From RGIG3528 sp963649295 (lineage in GTDB: Bacteria; Bacillota; Clostridia; Lachnospirales; Lachnospiraceae), in contig CAVJHK010000001.1 of NCBI GenBank assembly GCA_963649295.1, positions 1-64,000 on the forward strand: 64,000 bases of DNA, read 5' to 3'. Below are positions 41,516-50,512 of the stretch, one piece after another. The number at the start of each line of letters is the position of its first letter. The first letter of the stretch is position 1. The notes beneath the pieces were generated by a model. The model worked only from the letters and a program-made list of their open reading frames with translations, was not told where the DNA came from and did no database searches. A program made the position numbers and the translations under genes.

Positions 41516-44158
41516 TTATTTTTTGATTTTTCTTTGAACAAATTTTACGATCTCCACAATCGGGATTACAATAATCGCAAGCGCAAGTGCCGTGATATAT
41601 TCCTTAAATCCGATTGATGTAAATCCAAAAGCTTTTGCAAGGAAAGGAATTTCAAGTACGCATGTGGTAAGAACAAGCGATCCTATCATTGCGAGCCACA
41701 AAACCTTGTTTTGCTTCTTTAAGGTAAATACGGACTTTCTTTGCGAACGAAGGTTAAACGAGTGGAAAATTTCGCACATGGACATTGTGAGGAATGCCAT
41801 TGTCATTCCGTGATTCGATATGCCGTCCGGCATGCTGAAGTGACCGACCTCAAACGAATTTCCGATTATATAGGAAATAAGTGTGAGCGCTGTTACAAGT
41901 ACGCCCTGGTAAATAATGTCTCCGAGCATTCCACCCGCAAAGATGCCTTCCTTTGAATCACGGGGCGGCCGGCTCATGGTGTCGGGTTCTGCGTCTTCAA
42001 GTCCGAGCGCGAGAGCGGGGAAGCAGTCCGTTACAAGGTTAATGAAAAGCAGGTGTACGGGATTAAGGAGCGTAAAGCCCATAAGCGTTGCGCTGAATAC
42101 GCCCAGCACCTCACTCATGTTTGAAGCAAGGAGGAACTGGATTGCTTTTCTTATATTGTCATAAATTCTGCGTCCTTCATGAACTGCGGAAACGATTGTC
42201 GCAAAGTTGTCGTCGGCAAGTACCATGTCGGCGACGTTTTTGGTGACGTCGGTTCCGGTAATTCCCATTCCGACACCGATGTCGGCGGATTTTATCGAAG
42301 GAGCGTCGTTTACGCCGTCGCCCGTCATTGCGGTGATTTTTCCGAGTGATTTCCAGGCGGTTACGATACGTGTCTTGTGCTCGGGCTGAACTCTCGCATA
42401 AACAGAATATTTCTGAACGGCTTCCTGTATTTTGTCATCCGGAATTTCATTTAATTCCGCACCTGTGATTGCCTCTGATGCGTCTTTTATGATTCCGAGC
42501 TCTTTTGCGATTGCGACAGCCGTATCCTTGTGGTCACCCGTAATCATTATCGGACGGATTCCCGCGCTGCGGCATTCGTTGATTGCTGCCTTTACTTCGG
42601 GACGAACGGGATCGATCATGCCTGTAAGTCCGATAAATGTTAAATCTTTTTCAAGATATTCTGATGAGTTGTCTGTGGGCTTATTGTCCCAGTCACGCTT
42701 TGATGCGGCAAGGACTCTGAGCGCACGGTCCGCCATCGATTTGTTTGCTTCTTCGATTTCTGCGCGTTTTTCGGGAGTCATCGGGAATTCTTTTCCGTTT
42801 TCGATGTATTTTGTACATCTTGAAAGTATTACGTCGGGACCGCCCTTTGTATATTGTATAAACGAATTGCTGCTTTTGTGGATTGTTGACATCATCTTAC
42901 GGCCCGAGTCAAAAGGAGCTTCGTCAACTCTCGGTGTTATGCCTTCGAGCTCCTGTTTCTTGAGCCCCACGGAATAGGCATAATTTACAAGTGCACATTC
43001 GGTAGGCTCGCCTTCCGCAATGTTTTCGGCATTTAAATTTGCGTCCGAGCACAGTGCCATGGCAGCTGCAAGGAGCTTTTCGTCACCTATGTGATCCACA
43101 ACGGTCATCTTGTTCTGGGTGAGCGTGCCTGTTTTATCGGAACATATTATCTGTGTGCATCCGAGTGTTTCAACAGCGGTAAGCCTGCGGATAACGGCAT
43201 TTTGTTCGGACATCTTTGTAACACCGATAGAAAGCACAACGGTTACAACAGTCGCAAGACCTTCGGGAATTGCGGCAACGGCAAGAGAAACGGCTACCAT
43301 GAAGGTTTTTAGGATAACGGCGAGCTCAAAGTTGCGCTCCATCAAAAGGTTGAACACAAAGATGAATACGCATATAAAAAGTACCATTTTACTCAGCATC
43401 CGTCCGAGCTCATCAAGCTTCTTTTGGAGAGGAGTCTGCTCTTCTGCGGTGTCAGCAAGGGCGCCTGCGATTTTTCCCATTTCGGTATTCATTCCCGTGC
43501 CCGTGATAACAGCTCTTCCGCGTCCGAAAACAACGGTTGATCCCATGTAGCACATGTTTTTTCTGTCACCGAGAGGAATGTCTTTTTGTGCGCCGTCAAG
43601 ACCGAGTGCCTCGATAACCTTGTTTACCGGAACGGATTCGCCGGTAAGGGCGGCTTCTTCTATCTTTAACGAGGCGTTTTCGATTATTCTTCCGTCTGCC
43701 GGAATTGCGTCGCCGGCTTCAAGGATTACGACGTCGCCCGGGACAAGTGCGTCCGCATGTATAACGGACATTTTGTTGTCACGCATAACCTTGCAGGTGG
43801 CGGCGGTCATTGTCTGCAATGCCGCTATTGCTTCTTCTGCCTTGCTTTCCTGTATAACGCCCAGAACGGCATTAAGGATAACAACCATAAGTATGATTAT
43901 TACGTCGGCCCATTCGTTTTCGCCCGAAAGCATTCCGGTAAGTGCGCTGACACCGGCCGCAATGATCAGGATGATAAGCATCGGGTCTTTGAGCTGTGTG
44001 AGAAAACGCTCGAGAAGCGTAGGCTTTTTGGCTTCGGCAAGCTTGTTTGGTCCGTATTTGGTGAGTCGTTCTGCGGCTTCGGCTTCCGTAAGCCCGTTTT
44101 CGGCGGATCCGAGGCTTTTTAAAACTTCGGAAACCGATTCCCGGTATTCTTTGTTCAT
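41516..44158 (-). CDS. Cation-transporting P-type ATPase (Ca2+ type)
   Basis: 880 residues, P2-type ATPase. N-terminal cation-ATPase domain (EAAERLTKYGPNKL), TGES in AALTGESVPVNK (actuator), PEGL in AAIPEGLATVVTVVLSIG (TM4 ion site), the phosphorylation motif CSDKTGTLTQNK, and GDGVNDAPSIKSADIG hinge. Six C-terminal membrane helices complete the set. It most likely exports Ca2+ (SERCA/PMCA-like) at ATP cost; the exact ion is inferred. ATG at 44158 (minus) follows AGGGGGTATCAA; an extra 16-codon extension upstream lacks a ribosome site. It converges on the Wadjet operon across a shared terminator. Confidence 0.92.
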   Translation of the reverse strand: MNKEYRESVSEVLKSLGSAENGLTEAEAAERLTKYGPNKLAEAKKPTLLERFLTQLKDPMLIILIIAAGVSALTGMLSGENEWADVIIILMVVILNAVLGVIQESKAEEAIAALQTMTAATCKVMRDNKMSVIHADALVPGDVVILEAGDAIPADGRIIENASLKIEEAALTGESVPVNKVIEALGLDGAQKDIPLGDRKNMCYMGSTVVFGRGRAVITGTGMNTEMGKIAGALADTAEEQTPLQKKLDELGRMLSKMVLFICVFIFVFNLLMERNFELAVILKTFMVAVSLAVAAIPEGLATVVTVVLSIGVTKMSEQNAVIRRLTAVETLGCTQIICSDKTGTLTQNKMTVVDHIGDEKLLAAAMALCSDANLNAENIAEGEPTECALVNYAYSVGLKKQELEGITPRVDEAPFDSGRKMMSTIHKSSNSFIQYTKGGPDVILSRCTKYIENGKEFPMTPEKRAEIEEANKSMADRALRVLAASKRDWDNKPTDNSSEYLEKDLTFIGLTGMIDPVRPEVKAAINECRSAGIRPIMITGDHKDTAVAIAKELGIIKDASEAITGAELNEIPDDKIQEAVQKYSVYARVQPEHKTRIVTAWKSLGKITAMTGDGVNDAPSIKSADIGVGMGITGTDVTKNVADMVLADDNFATIVSAVHEGRRIYDNIRKAIQFLLASNMSEVLGVFSATLMGFTLLNPVHLLFINLVTDCFPALALGLEDAEPDTMSRPPRDSKEGIFAGGMLGDIIYQGVLVTALTLISYIIGNSFEVGHFSMPDGISNHGMTMAFLTMSMCEIFHSFNLRSQRKSVFTLKKQNKVLWLAMIGSLVLTTCVLEIPFLAKAFGFTSIGFKEYITALALAIIVIPIVEIVKFVQRKIKK

Positions 44159-44215
44159 TTGATACCCCCTGTTGGATGTGAAAAGTTGATTGGTTAAATT
44201 TTGCAATGTCTAACC

Positions 44216-44221
44216 ATTATA
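44216..44221 (-). promoter_or_regulatory. -10 element of the P-type ATPase promoter (minus strand)
   Basis: TATAAT on the minus strand (44221 to 44216) lies about 58 bp upstream of the ATPase start, within TATATAAT. No clear -35 hexamer is visible at the usual distance. Confidence 0.4.
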
Positions 44222-44318
44222 TACCTAATTAGATTAAAATCCATAAATTTTTGAATAAATGGTATATTTTTTTGATACATAAATCGCTTTAAGCACCGGG
44301 CACGGGGGAAAAACAAAA

Positions 44319-44463
44319 AATGAAAGCGACCGGGGAATAATCGGAAATGACATGAAAGTAATTTGGAAGCAAGTTGGAAGTGAATTGGGAATGATCCGGA
44401 AGAAAGTTGGAAATAACTTGGAAATTTTTTGGAAATAATTTGGAAATGACTTGGAAATTCGTA
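44319..44463 (+). repeat. Exact 11-bp periodic GGAA repeat array
   Basis: GGAA (or one-mismatch forms) recurs at 44321, 44332, 44343, 44354, 44365, 44376, 44387, 44398, 44409, 44420, 44431, 44442 and 44453, always 11 bp apart. Late units read T-A-A-C-T-TGGAAA-like. The last unit supplies the TTGGAA -35 of the following promoter. Spacing near one helical turn puts every unit on the same DNA face. Confidence 0.85.
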
Positions 44464-44480
44464 TATGTTTATGATACAAT
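44451..44480 (+). promoter_or_regulatory. Promoter of AAA-ATPase gene
   Basis: TTGGAA (44451-44456), 18-bp spacer and TACAAT (44475-44480), about 45 bp upstream of the ORF at 44525. The -35 box is the last unit of the 11-bp repeat. Confidence 0.5.
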
Positions 44481-44524
44481 AATGCCGGTAATCGGTTTGC
44501 TAAGTTAAACGAGGAGAAAACAGT

Positions 44525-45619
44525 ATGACGGAAGAAATGCTCGGAATAAAAAAAACAGCGGAAAATTTGGGGATGTCCGTAAGACGTGTCAATCAATTAT
44601 GTAATGAGGGCAAAATAAAAGGTGCCAGAAAAATCGGTGGTGTCTGGAAGATTCCCGAAGATTCGGAGGATTTAAAAAAAATTGCCGAAAAAAGAAAAAT
44701 AAAACATAATCAATTAATGCCTCTTCTTCCGTGTCCTGTCGGAATTACCTCTTACAGGGAAGTTTCCGCAGAGTGCTATTATGTTGATAAAACGCTTATG
44801 ATAAAGGAACTTATAGATTCTCACAATAAAGTGACTTTGTTTACGCGTCCGCGCAGATTCGGCAAAACCCTCACCATGGATATGATTAAAACTTATTTTG
44901 AGAAGACGGATGAAGATGTGTCCGGTTATTTTTCAAATCGTGCAATTTGGTCGTGCAGTGACTCCTATAAGACATATATGGGCGCGTATCCGGTGATTTT
45001 TATTTCATTTAAAGATGCACATCAGAATACCTGGCGCGATATGTACGAAAGCCTTTTGATGTCAATCCGCGGCGAATACAAAAGGCATATGAATGTTCTT
45101 GAAAGTAAGCTTGTTTCGGAAATAGACAAGGCTTTTTTTAAAAGAATGCTGAGCGGAAAGGTGTCGGAAGTGGAAGCACAGGCGTCTCTCGGACAATTGT
45201 CGCATATTTTGTCGGATTCCTATGATTCAAGGGTGATTGTGATTATTGACGAATATGATACGCCTATTCAGCAGGGATACGACAACGGTTATTATAACGA
45301 AGTCATTTCTTTTATGAGAAATCTGTTTTCTGCGGTGCTGAAGGATAACGCAGCCCTTGAATTCGGAATATTGACGGGAATTCTTCGTGTTGCAAAGGAA
45401 AGCTTATTCAGCGGGTTGAATAATTTGGTCGTCAATACGATTTTGGATGAAAGGTATTCGGAGTATTTTGGTTTCACATTGGCGGAAGTTAGGGAAATGG
45501 CCGCATATTACGGAAAACCCGAAAAAATAGAGGAAATATCCGATTGGTATGACGGATACAGGTTCGGTAAATCGGAAATATTTAATCCCTGGTCGGTTAT
45601 AGGAGCGGCAATGACATGA
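44525..45619 (+). CDS. AAA-ATPase-like protein with N-terminal HTH (5' part of a broken gene)
   Basis: 364 codons. Residues 1-50 are an HTH_17-like domain (LGIKKTAENLGMSVRRVNQLCNEGKIKGARKIGGVWKIPED). An AAA-ATPase_like domain follows: SAECYYVDKTLMIKELID, Walker A variant RPRRFGKTLTMDM near 116-128 and Walker B VIVIIDEYDTP near 237-247. The frame ends after SEIFNPWSVIGAAMT. In intact relatives this continues without break into a PD-(D/E)XK nuclease, which here is the next frame. Roughly 20 codons between NPWSVI and NDMI seem to be missing, with loss of frame. Family members are numerous in Clostridia and their role is unknown. Confidence 0.8.
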   Translation: MTEEMLGIKKTAENLGMSVRRVNQLCNEGKIKGARKIGGVWKIPEDSEDLKKIAEKRKIKHNQLMPLLPCPVGITSYREVSAECYYVDKTLMIKELIDSHNKVTLFTRPRRFGKTLTMDMIKTYFEKTDEDVSGYFSNRAIWSCSDSYKTYMGAYPVIFISFKDAHQNTWRDMYESLLMSIRGEYKRHMNVLESKLVSEIDKAFFKRMLSGKVSEVEAQASLGQLSHILSDSYDSRVIVIIDEYDTPIQQGYDNGYYNEVISFMRNLFSAVLKDNAALEFGILTGILRVAKESLFSGLNNLVVNTILDERYSEYFGFTLAEVREMAAYYGKPEKIEEISDWYDGYRFGKSEIFNPWSVIGAAMT

Positions 45620-46350
45620 TTTTGGATGTGATAAAAGACGGAAAGCCCGAAATACAGGATTCACTTACCCGTCTTTTGCAAGGCTCGCATGTTAAGGCTT
45701 TTATTGATACCGACATCATATATCCGGAAATTAAGTCATCCGAAGATGCGATTTACAGTTTTTTGATGATGACGGGATATCTTAAAATATCCGAAATTGT
45801 GACAGATTTTGATGATAATCCGGTATGCAATCTTTTGATTCCGAACAAAGAAATAAAAATGATTTTCAAAAAAGAAATTCTTGATAATTTGTCTCAAACG
45901 ATGAATCAATCGGTTATCAGGAACTTTCAGTTAGCTCTTAAAACAAACAACAAAGAAGAACTTCAAAAAACGATACGCGAATATTTGATTATGACGACAA
46001 GCTATTTTGACACGGCAAAGGAAAGCTTTTATCACGGAATTATGCTTGGTCTTTTGGCAATTATGTCGGATGACTATCGGATTATGTCAAACAGAGAAGC
46101 AGGAGAAGGACGATTTGACATTTTGATGACTCCCGTTTCAAAAACAAACCCCGGAATTGTTATGGAATTTAAGGTGGGCGGCAATGCCGACGAAAAAGAA
46201 TTGGAAAAACTGGCGGAGATTGCGATAAAGCAGATCCGGGATAAGAAATACGCTACCGTATTTAAGACGGACGAAATAGCGGATGTCCGCGCATACGGAA
46301 TTGCTTTTTGCAAAAAAAAGGCGGTTGTTAAAACGATACGATTGTGGTAA
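45616..46350 (+). CDS. PD-(D/E)XK nuclease-like domain (3' part of the same broken gene)
   Basis: 244 codons from ATG 45616, overlapping the upstream stop by ATGA. Read in this frame, the sequence just before is GNDMILDVIKDGKPEIQDSL, matching the middle of intact family members, so this is the C-terminal half rather than an independent gene. The nuclease motif is visible: GEGRFDILMTPVSKTNPGIVMEFKVG near 164-190 (D and E-x-K), with KQIRDKKYATVF after it. The ATGA overlap could permit coupled translation of two separate chains, but the intervening deletion argues for decay. Confidence 0.8.
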   Translation: MILDVIKDGKPEIQDSLTRLLQGSHVKAFIDTDIIYPEIKSSEDAIYSFLMMTGYLKISEIVTDFDDNPVCNLLIPNKEIKMIFKKEILDNLSQTMNQSVIRNFQLALKTNNKEELQKTIREYLIMTTSYFDTAKESFYHGIMLGLLAIMSDDYRIMSNREAGEGRFDILMTPVSKTNPGIVMEFKVGGNADEKELEKLAEIAIKQIRDKKYATVFKTDEIADVRAYGIAFCKKKAVVKTIRLW

Positions 46351-46394
46351 TGAATTATAATGTATTCTATATGAATAAAAACTAAAAAAACCTC

Positions 46395-46423
46395 TTGCAT
46401 TTATTTTTGTATTGTTGTATACT
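46395..46423 (+). promoter_or_regulatory. Promoter of gdhA
   Basis: TTGCAT (46395-46400), 17-bp spacer, TATACT (46418-46423), about 80 bp upstream of the gdhA start. The leader contains a GGCAT-ATTT-ATGCC hairpin followed by TGTTTTT near 46455-46475, which might act as an attenuator. Confidence 0.65.
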
Positions 46424-46506
46424 TGCCGACAGGACAAAGGCGTCTTAAATCCGGCATATTTATGCCTGTTTTTAGGAGCCTTAATTTTTTTTAGGAGGAA
46501 TTTATT

Positions 46507-47853
46507 ATGTCATACGTAGACGAGGTATACGACAGAGTCGTAAAACAGAATCCCGCTCAGCCGGAATTTCACCAGGCAGTTAAGGAAGTGCTCGAATCAC
46601 TTCGTGTTGTGATTGAGGCAAATGAGGAGGAGTATAAGCGTGATGCCCTTCTTGAGAGACTTACAACACCCGAAAGACAGATTTTGTTCAGAGTTCCCTG
46701 GGTTGACGACAAGGGACAGGTTCAGGTAAACAATGCATACAGAGTACAGTTCAACTCCGCAATCGGACCGTACAAGGGAGGACTTCGTCTTCACCCGTCG
46801 GTTAATCTCGGTATAATTAAGTTCCTCGGATTTGAGCAGATTTTTAAAAATTCTCTTACAGGTCTTCCGATCGGCGGCGGCAAGGGCGGTTCGGATTTTG
46901 ATCCTAAGGGCAAGTCCGACCGTGAGGTTATGGCATTCTGCCAGAGCTTTATGACCGAGCTTCACAAATATATCGGTGCGGACACAGACGTTCCTGCGGG
47001 CGATATCGGTACGGGTGCAAGAGAAATCGGCTATATGTACGGACAGTACAAGCGTCTTACGGGACTTTATGAAGGCGTTCTTACGGGAAAAGGCTTAAGC
47101 TACGGCGGATCGCTTGCAAGAACGGAAGCAACGGGCTACGGACTTCTTTATATGACCGAGGAAATGCTTAAGTGCAACGGCATTTCTCTTAAAGGAAAGA
47201 CAGTTGCGGTATCGGGTTCGGGCAACGTTGCAATCTATGCAATCGAAAAGGCAATCGCACTTGGTGCAAAGCCTGTTACATGCTCTGATTCGACCGGCTG
47301 GATTTATGATCCCGAAGGAATTGATGTCGCTCTTCTTAAGCAGGTAAAGGAAGTAAAGAGAGCACGCCTTACGGAGTATGCCGCAGCACGCAAGAGCGCA
47401 GAGTATCATGATAAGGCAACAGAAAAGAACAACCAGTGGATTATCAAGGTCGATATTGCTCTTCCCTGTGCAACACAGAACGAGCTTAATATTGATGACG
47501 CAAAGACACTTGTCGCAAACGGATGCATTGCCGTATGTGAAGGCGCAAACATGCCCACAACTCTTGAAGCAACGGAATATTTCCGGCAGAATAAGGTATA
47601 TTTTGTACCCGGCAAGGCTGCAAACGCAGGCGGTGTTGCAACATCCGCACTCGAAATGAGCCAGAACTCCGAGAGGCTTTCTTGGACATTTGAAGAGGTT
47701 GATCATAAGCTTCATGACATCATGGTTAATATTTTCCATAACCTTGACAATGCCGGAAAGAAGTACGGCATGGAGGGAAATTACGTTGCGGGCGCAAATA
47801 TTGCGGGCTTCTTAAAGGTTGCCGACGCTATGCATGCTCAGGGAATTTGCTAA
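46507..47853 (+). CDS. gdhA: Glutamate dehydrogenase (NADP-type)
   Basis: 448 residues, the hexameric bacterial GDH. Substrate and catalytic segment AIGPYKGGLRLHPSVN near 85-100 (substrate Lys90) and LPIGGGKGGSDFDPKGKSDREVM near 120-142 (catalytic Lys126). The Rossmann segment VAVSGSGNVAIYAIEKA begins near 230. It interconverts 2-oxoglutarate plus ammonium and glutamate in the cytoplasm, the assimilating direction being usual for this length class. TTAGGAGGAATTTATT precedes ATG 46507. Monocistronic with its own promoter and structured leader. Confidence 0.96.
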   Translation: MSYVDEVYDRVVKQNPAQPEFHQAVKEVLESLRVVIEANEEEYKRDALLERLTTPERQILFRVPWVDDKGQVQVNNAYRVQFNSAIGPYKGGLRLHPSVNLGIIKFLGFEQIFKNSLTGLPIGGGKGGSDFDPKGKSDREVMAFCQSFMTELHKYIGADTDVPAGDIGTGAREIGYMYGQYKRLTGLYEGVLTGKGLSYGGSLARTEATGYGLLYMTEEMLKCNGISLKGKTVAVSGSGNVAIYAIEKAIALGAKPVTCSDSTGWIYDPEGIDVALLKQVKEVKRARLTEYAAARKSAEYHDKATEKNNQWIIKVDIALPCATQNELNIDDAKTLVANGCIAVCEGANMPTTLEATEYFRQNKVYFVPGKAANAGGVATSALEMSQNSERLSWTFEEVDHKLHDIMVNIFHNLDNAGKKYGMEGNYVAGANIAGFLKVADAMHAQGIC

Positions 47854-47940
47854 AAAAAGTAAGATCGCGGAGCAGTAAACGCATTATTGAGCACAAAAAT
47901 TCGTTTTGATCGCAATATAATACAAGGAGAACGGCACAAC

Positions 47941-48465
47941 ATGCAAAACATTTTGATGGTTATCGATATGCAGAATGATTTTATCGACGGAGCGCTCGGT
48001 ACTCCGGAAGCGGTAAAAATTGTTCCTTATGTTATCGAAAAGATTAAAAATTTTGACGGTAAAGTCTTTTTTACGCGGGATACGCATTTTGAAAATTATT
48101 TACAAACGCAGGAAGGAAAAAATCTCCCCGTCCCCCATTGCATAAAGGGGACCGACGGCCGGCAAATAAGAAAAGAGATTGATTTTTTGAGAAAAACAGA
48201 GCCGATCGACAAGGTTACATTCGGATCGAGTGATTTGCCCAAACTCCTTTTAAAGGAAAATACCTTGGATCCGATATCTTCAATTACCTTTGTGGGACTT
48301 TGCACCGACATATGCGTTATTTCAAATGCGCTTATCACAAAAGCGTTTTTACCGGAAACAGAGATTATTGTTGACGCAAAAGGTACCGCGGGTGTTACAC
48401 CCAAATCTCACCAAAATGCCTTAAATGCGATGAAAATGTGCCAGATAAAGATAGTAAACGAATAA
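47941..48465 (+). CDS. Isochorismatase-family cysteine hydrolase (nicotinamidase-like)
   Basis: 174 residues. Asp-Lys-Cys triad context: MVIDMQNDFIDGALGT near 6-21 (Asp9), KVTFGSSDL (Lys near 91) and FVGLCTDICVISNALI (Cys near 120). TRDTHFENYLQTQEGKNLPVPHCIKGT near 46-75 fits the metal-binding D-x-H and the H-C-I-x-G-T signature of nicotinamidases. It probably releases ammonia from nicotinamide or a similar amide. ATG 47941 follows AAGGAGAACGGCACAAC; a longer frame from TTG 47887 starts upstream of this site. Confidence 0.85.
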   Translation: MQNILMVIDMQNDFIDGALGTPEAVKIVPYVIEKIKNFDGKVFFTRDTHFENYLQTQEGKNLPVPHCIKGTDGRQIRKEIDFLRKTEPIDKVTFGSSDLPKLLLKENTLDPISSITFVGLCTDICVISNALITKAFLPETEIIVDAKGTAGVTPKSHQNALNAMKMCQIKIVNE

Positions 48466-48474
48466 TTGGGACGT

Positions 48475-48570
48475 TAAGTACAAAAAACGTTAAATAAAAG
48501 ACATTAAATAAAAAGTATTGAATAAAAAGTATTAAACAAAAAAACGTTGAATGAAAAAAACGTCGAATAA
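48475..48570 (+). repeat. AT-rich ~14-16-bp degenerate tandem repeats
   Basis: Units such as CATTAAATAAAAAG, TATTGAATAAAAAG, TATTAAACAAAAAAA and CGTTGAATGAAAAAAA follow one another between the hydrolase stop and the terminator. They look like slippage-grown low-complexity DNA. Confidence 0.65.
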
Positions 48571-48575
48571 AAAAA

Positions 48576-48609
48576 AGAACGTAGCGGACAGGCGCTATGT
48601 TCTTTTTTT
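48576..48609. terminator. Terminator after isochorismatase-like gene
   Basis: AGAACGTAGCG (48576-48586) pairs with CGCTATGTTCT (48593-48603) and is followed by T residues to 48609. It lies between two converging genes. Confidence 0.8.
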
Positions 48610-48624
48610 GTTTACATTTTACAA

Positions 48625-49905
48625 TTATAAAAATTTGTCAAGCTCTGCTTTTACACGTTTGTTTACCTTAAATCGGGGATGCTCATAAAGTCTTCCCATA
48701 CACATAACCGTATCGACTTCGGAAAGCGCCTTGAGGTCGGAAAGAGGATTTTTTTGTGTTACGATCATGTCTGCGGCTTTTCCGATTTCAAGCGTTCCGG
48801 TTATGTCACCGATTCCTGCGGTTACTGCTGCCTGCCCCGTTGCCGCATATATTGCGTCTGCGGTGCTTACACCGACAAATTTGCGGAAATAATAAAGCTC
48901 ACGCCAAAAATCGTATTGGGTGATCCAGGGGCATCCGACATCGTTTCCGAGCACAATCGGAATGCCGTTTTTGACGGCGGCTTTTGCACAATTTATAATG
49001 CCCTCAAATACAACATTCCCGTTATATTGCTCCACTTCGCTCGCATTTGAAACCGAACGGTCAAAAAGAGCATAGGGAAGAGCGGGAGAAATTGTTGTGC
49101 AAAGGGCGGCATTATTTTTTTTGAATAACGAAATTATCTCATCGTCGGGAGCGGCACCGTGCTCAATCGAATCCACTCCGTTTAAAAGCGCAAGCCGTAC
49201 GCCTTCGGGTGATTCGACGTGAGCCGCAACCTTGTAACCGAGAGCATGTGCTTTTTCTGTAACGGCCTTTATCATTTCGGGCGGCATTTTGAGCTCGCCC
49301 GGAACTCCCTTTTCTTTTGCGTCAAGGACACCGCCGGTAATCATGAGCTTTATTAAGTCAACTTTTTCTTTGGCGGATTTTTCGACTTGCGACAGGGCCA
49401 TATCAACATTTTCACAGGCTACGGCAACTGAGCCCGCCATATGACCGTGTGGAACCGAAATTCCCATATTGCTTGCAAGAATTCTGGGACCTTGTTTTTT
49501 GCCTTCTTTTATTTCGTCTCGAAGGCGCGTGTCAAAATCGCCGAGACCTCCCACGGTTCTTATTGTCGTAACGCCGCTCATAAGCTCGGTTTTTGCAAAA
49601 GATGCGACAACATTGTAAGCTATCGCGCGTGAAAGAGCGGTGCCCATAAGCACTTTTACAAGCTTTTCGTTGTCACGCTGCTTTTTTTGCGGCTTTCCGT
49701 TTCCTGCAAGATGAACGTGCATATTTATGAGCCCGGGAAGCAGATATTTTCCGTTTAAATTTATTGTGACGGCATCCTTTGGTATATGTCCGCCCGGGAA
49801 AATGTCTTCGATTTTGTCATTGTTTGTAACAAGTGTATAATTTTCTTTGACGGTCATGTTTTTTGTGCCGTCGATGATATTTGCACCGGTAAAAGCGTAT
49901 TTCAT
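48625..49905 (-). CDS. Metal-dependent amidohydrolase (imidazolonepropionase/prolidase-like)
   Basis: 426 residues. GLINMHVHL near residues 57-65 gives the HxH metal motif. LIKLMITGGVLD carries the bridging Lys region, KVAAHVESPEG and SIEHGAAPDDE supply the two further His ligands, and VLGNDVGCP the Asp. The N-terminal urease-like beta domain is MKYAFTGANIIDGTKN. Such enzymes cleave amide or lactam bonds of small molecules or dipeptides; the substrate is unknown. The start at 49905 (minus) follows AAAGGAGTATACC; an upstream 34-codon extension is not supported. Confidence 0.85.
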   Translation of the reverse strand: MKYAFTGANIIDGTKNMTVKENYTLVTNNDKIEDIFPGGHIPKDAVTINLNGKYLLPGLINMHVHLAGNGKPQKKQRDNEKLVKVLMGTALSRAIAYNVVASFAKTELMSGVTTIRTVGGLGDFDTRLRDEIKEGKKQGPRILASNMGISVPHGHMAGSVAVACENVDMALSQVEKSAKEKVDLIKLMITGGVLDAKEKGVPGELKMPPEMIKAVTEKAHALGYKVAAHVESPEGVRLALLNGVDSIEHGAAPDDEIISLFKKNNAALCTTISPALPYALFDRSVSNASEVEQYNGNVVFEGIINCAKAAVKNGIPIVLGNDVGCPWITQYDFWRELYYFRKFVGVSTADAIYAATGQAAVTAGIGDITGTLEIGKAADMIVTQKNPLSDLKALSEVDTVMCMGRLYEHPRFKVNKRVKAELDKFL

Positions 49906-50014
49906 GGTATACTCCTTTCGCAGAGCGGATTTTGTTATAACAGCGTATGCTTGAATCGGCATATTGCTTATTAGGTCATTTTTAAACCCAAATAAGAAAA
50001 AAGTCAATAATTGC

Positions 50015-50042
50015 TTGAGTGTTTTTGTATGAGTGGTATAAT
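50015..50042 (+). promoter_or_regulatory. Promoter of cupin gene
   Basis: TTGAGT (50015-50020), 16-bp spacer, TATAAT (50037-50042), 25 bp upstream of ATG 50067. Confidence 0.65.
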
Positions 50043-50066
50043 CGAAAAAAAACAGGAGGCATATTA

Positions 50067-50390
50067 ATGTATAAAAATATCGAAAAGCACCAAAAAATTT
50101 TATTGAAAAATCAGGTTGATTATGCCGAGGGACAGGTAATCAGCAAAACGCTTGTTCAGAACGATGCGGTCAGCATGACGATCTTTTCGTTTGACAAGGG
50201 AGAGGAAATTTCAACGCATGCGGCAGCGGGTGACGCAATGGTCACCGTGCTTGAAGGAAAAGGCCGCTTTACCGTAGGCGGTGAGGTGTTTTATCTTGAG
50301 GCTGGTGAAACTCTCATTATGCCCAAGGACATCCCTCATGCTGTATACGGAGAAGAAAGATTTAAGATGCAGCTTATCGTGTCATATTGA
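50067..50390 (+). CDS. Cupin-domain protein
   Basis: 107 residues, a single conserved beta-barrel cupin. EISTHAAAGDAMVTVLEGKGRFTVGGEVFYLEAGETLIMPKDIPHAVYG carries the two cupin motifs with one His in the first (STHAAAGD, then the Glu of VLEG) and one in the second (PHAV). It is a small metal-binding or ligand-binding protein; the substrate is unknown. CAGGAGGCATATTA precedes ATG 50067. Single gene with its own promoter, divergent from the amidohydrolase. Confidence 0.85.
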   Translation: MYKNIEKHQKILLKNQVDYAEGQVISKTLVQNDAVSMTIFSFDKGEEISTHAAAGDAMVTVLEGKGRFTVGGEVFYLEAGETLIMPKDIPHAVYGEERFKMQLIVSY

Positions 50391-50512
50391 TAAAATTTTG
50401 ACCTTGGCAGGAAAATTTTTACAGGAGCCGGCGATGGTCGGCTCCTTATTTTTCTGTTTGTGAGATTTTTAAATATAGACATGTTGGTTTAAATAATGGG
50501 GAGATTTTTGTT

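Noticed and set aside
43110..44162. Plus-strand ORFs opposite the P-type ATPase
   Set aside because: They mirror the minus-strand ATPase codons and have low-complexity Ser/Ala/Ile composition typical of antisense frames.
44234..44596. Minus-strand ORF rich in FPxxFxxxPNS repeats as a real gene
   Set aside because: It is the translation of the 11-bp repeat array, overlaps the promoter and start of the HTH-AAA gene, and has no ribosome site.
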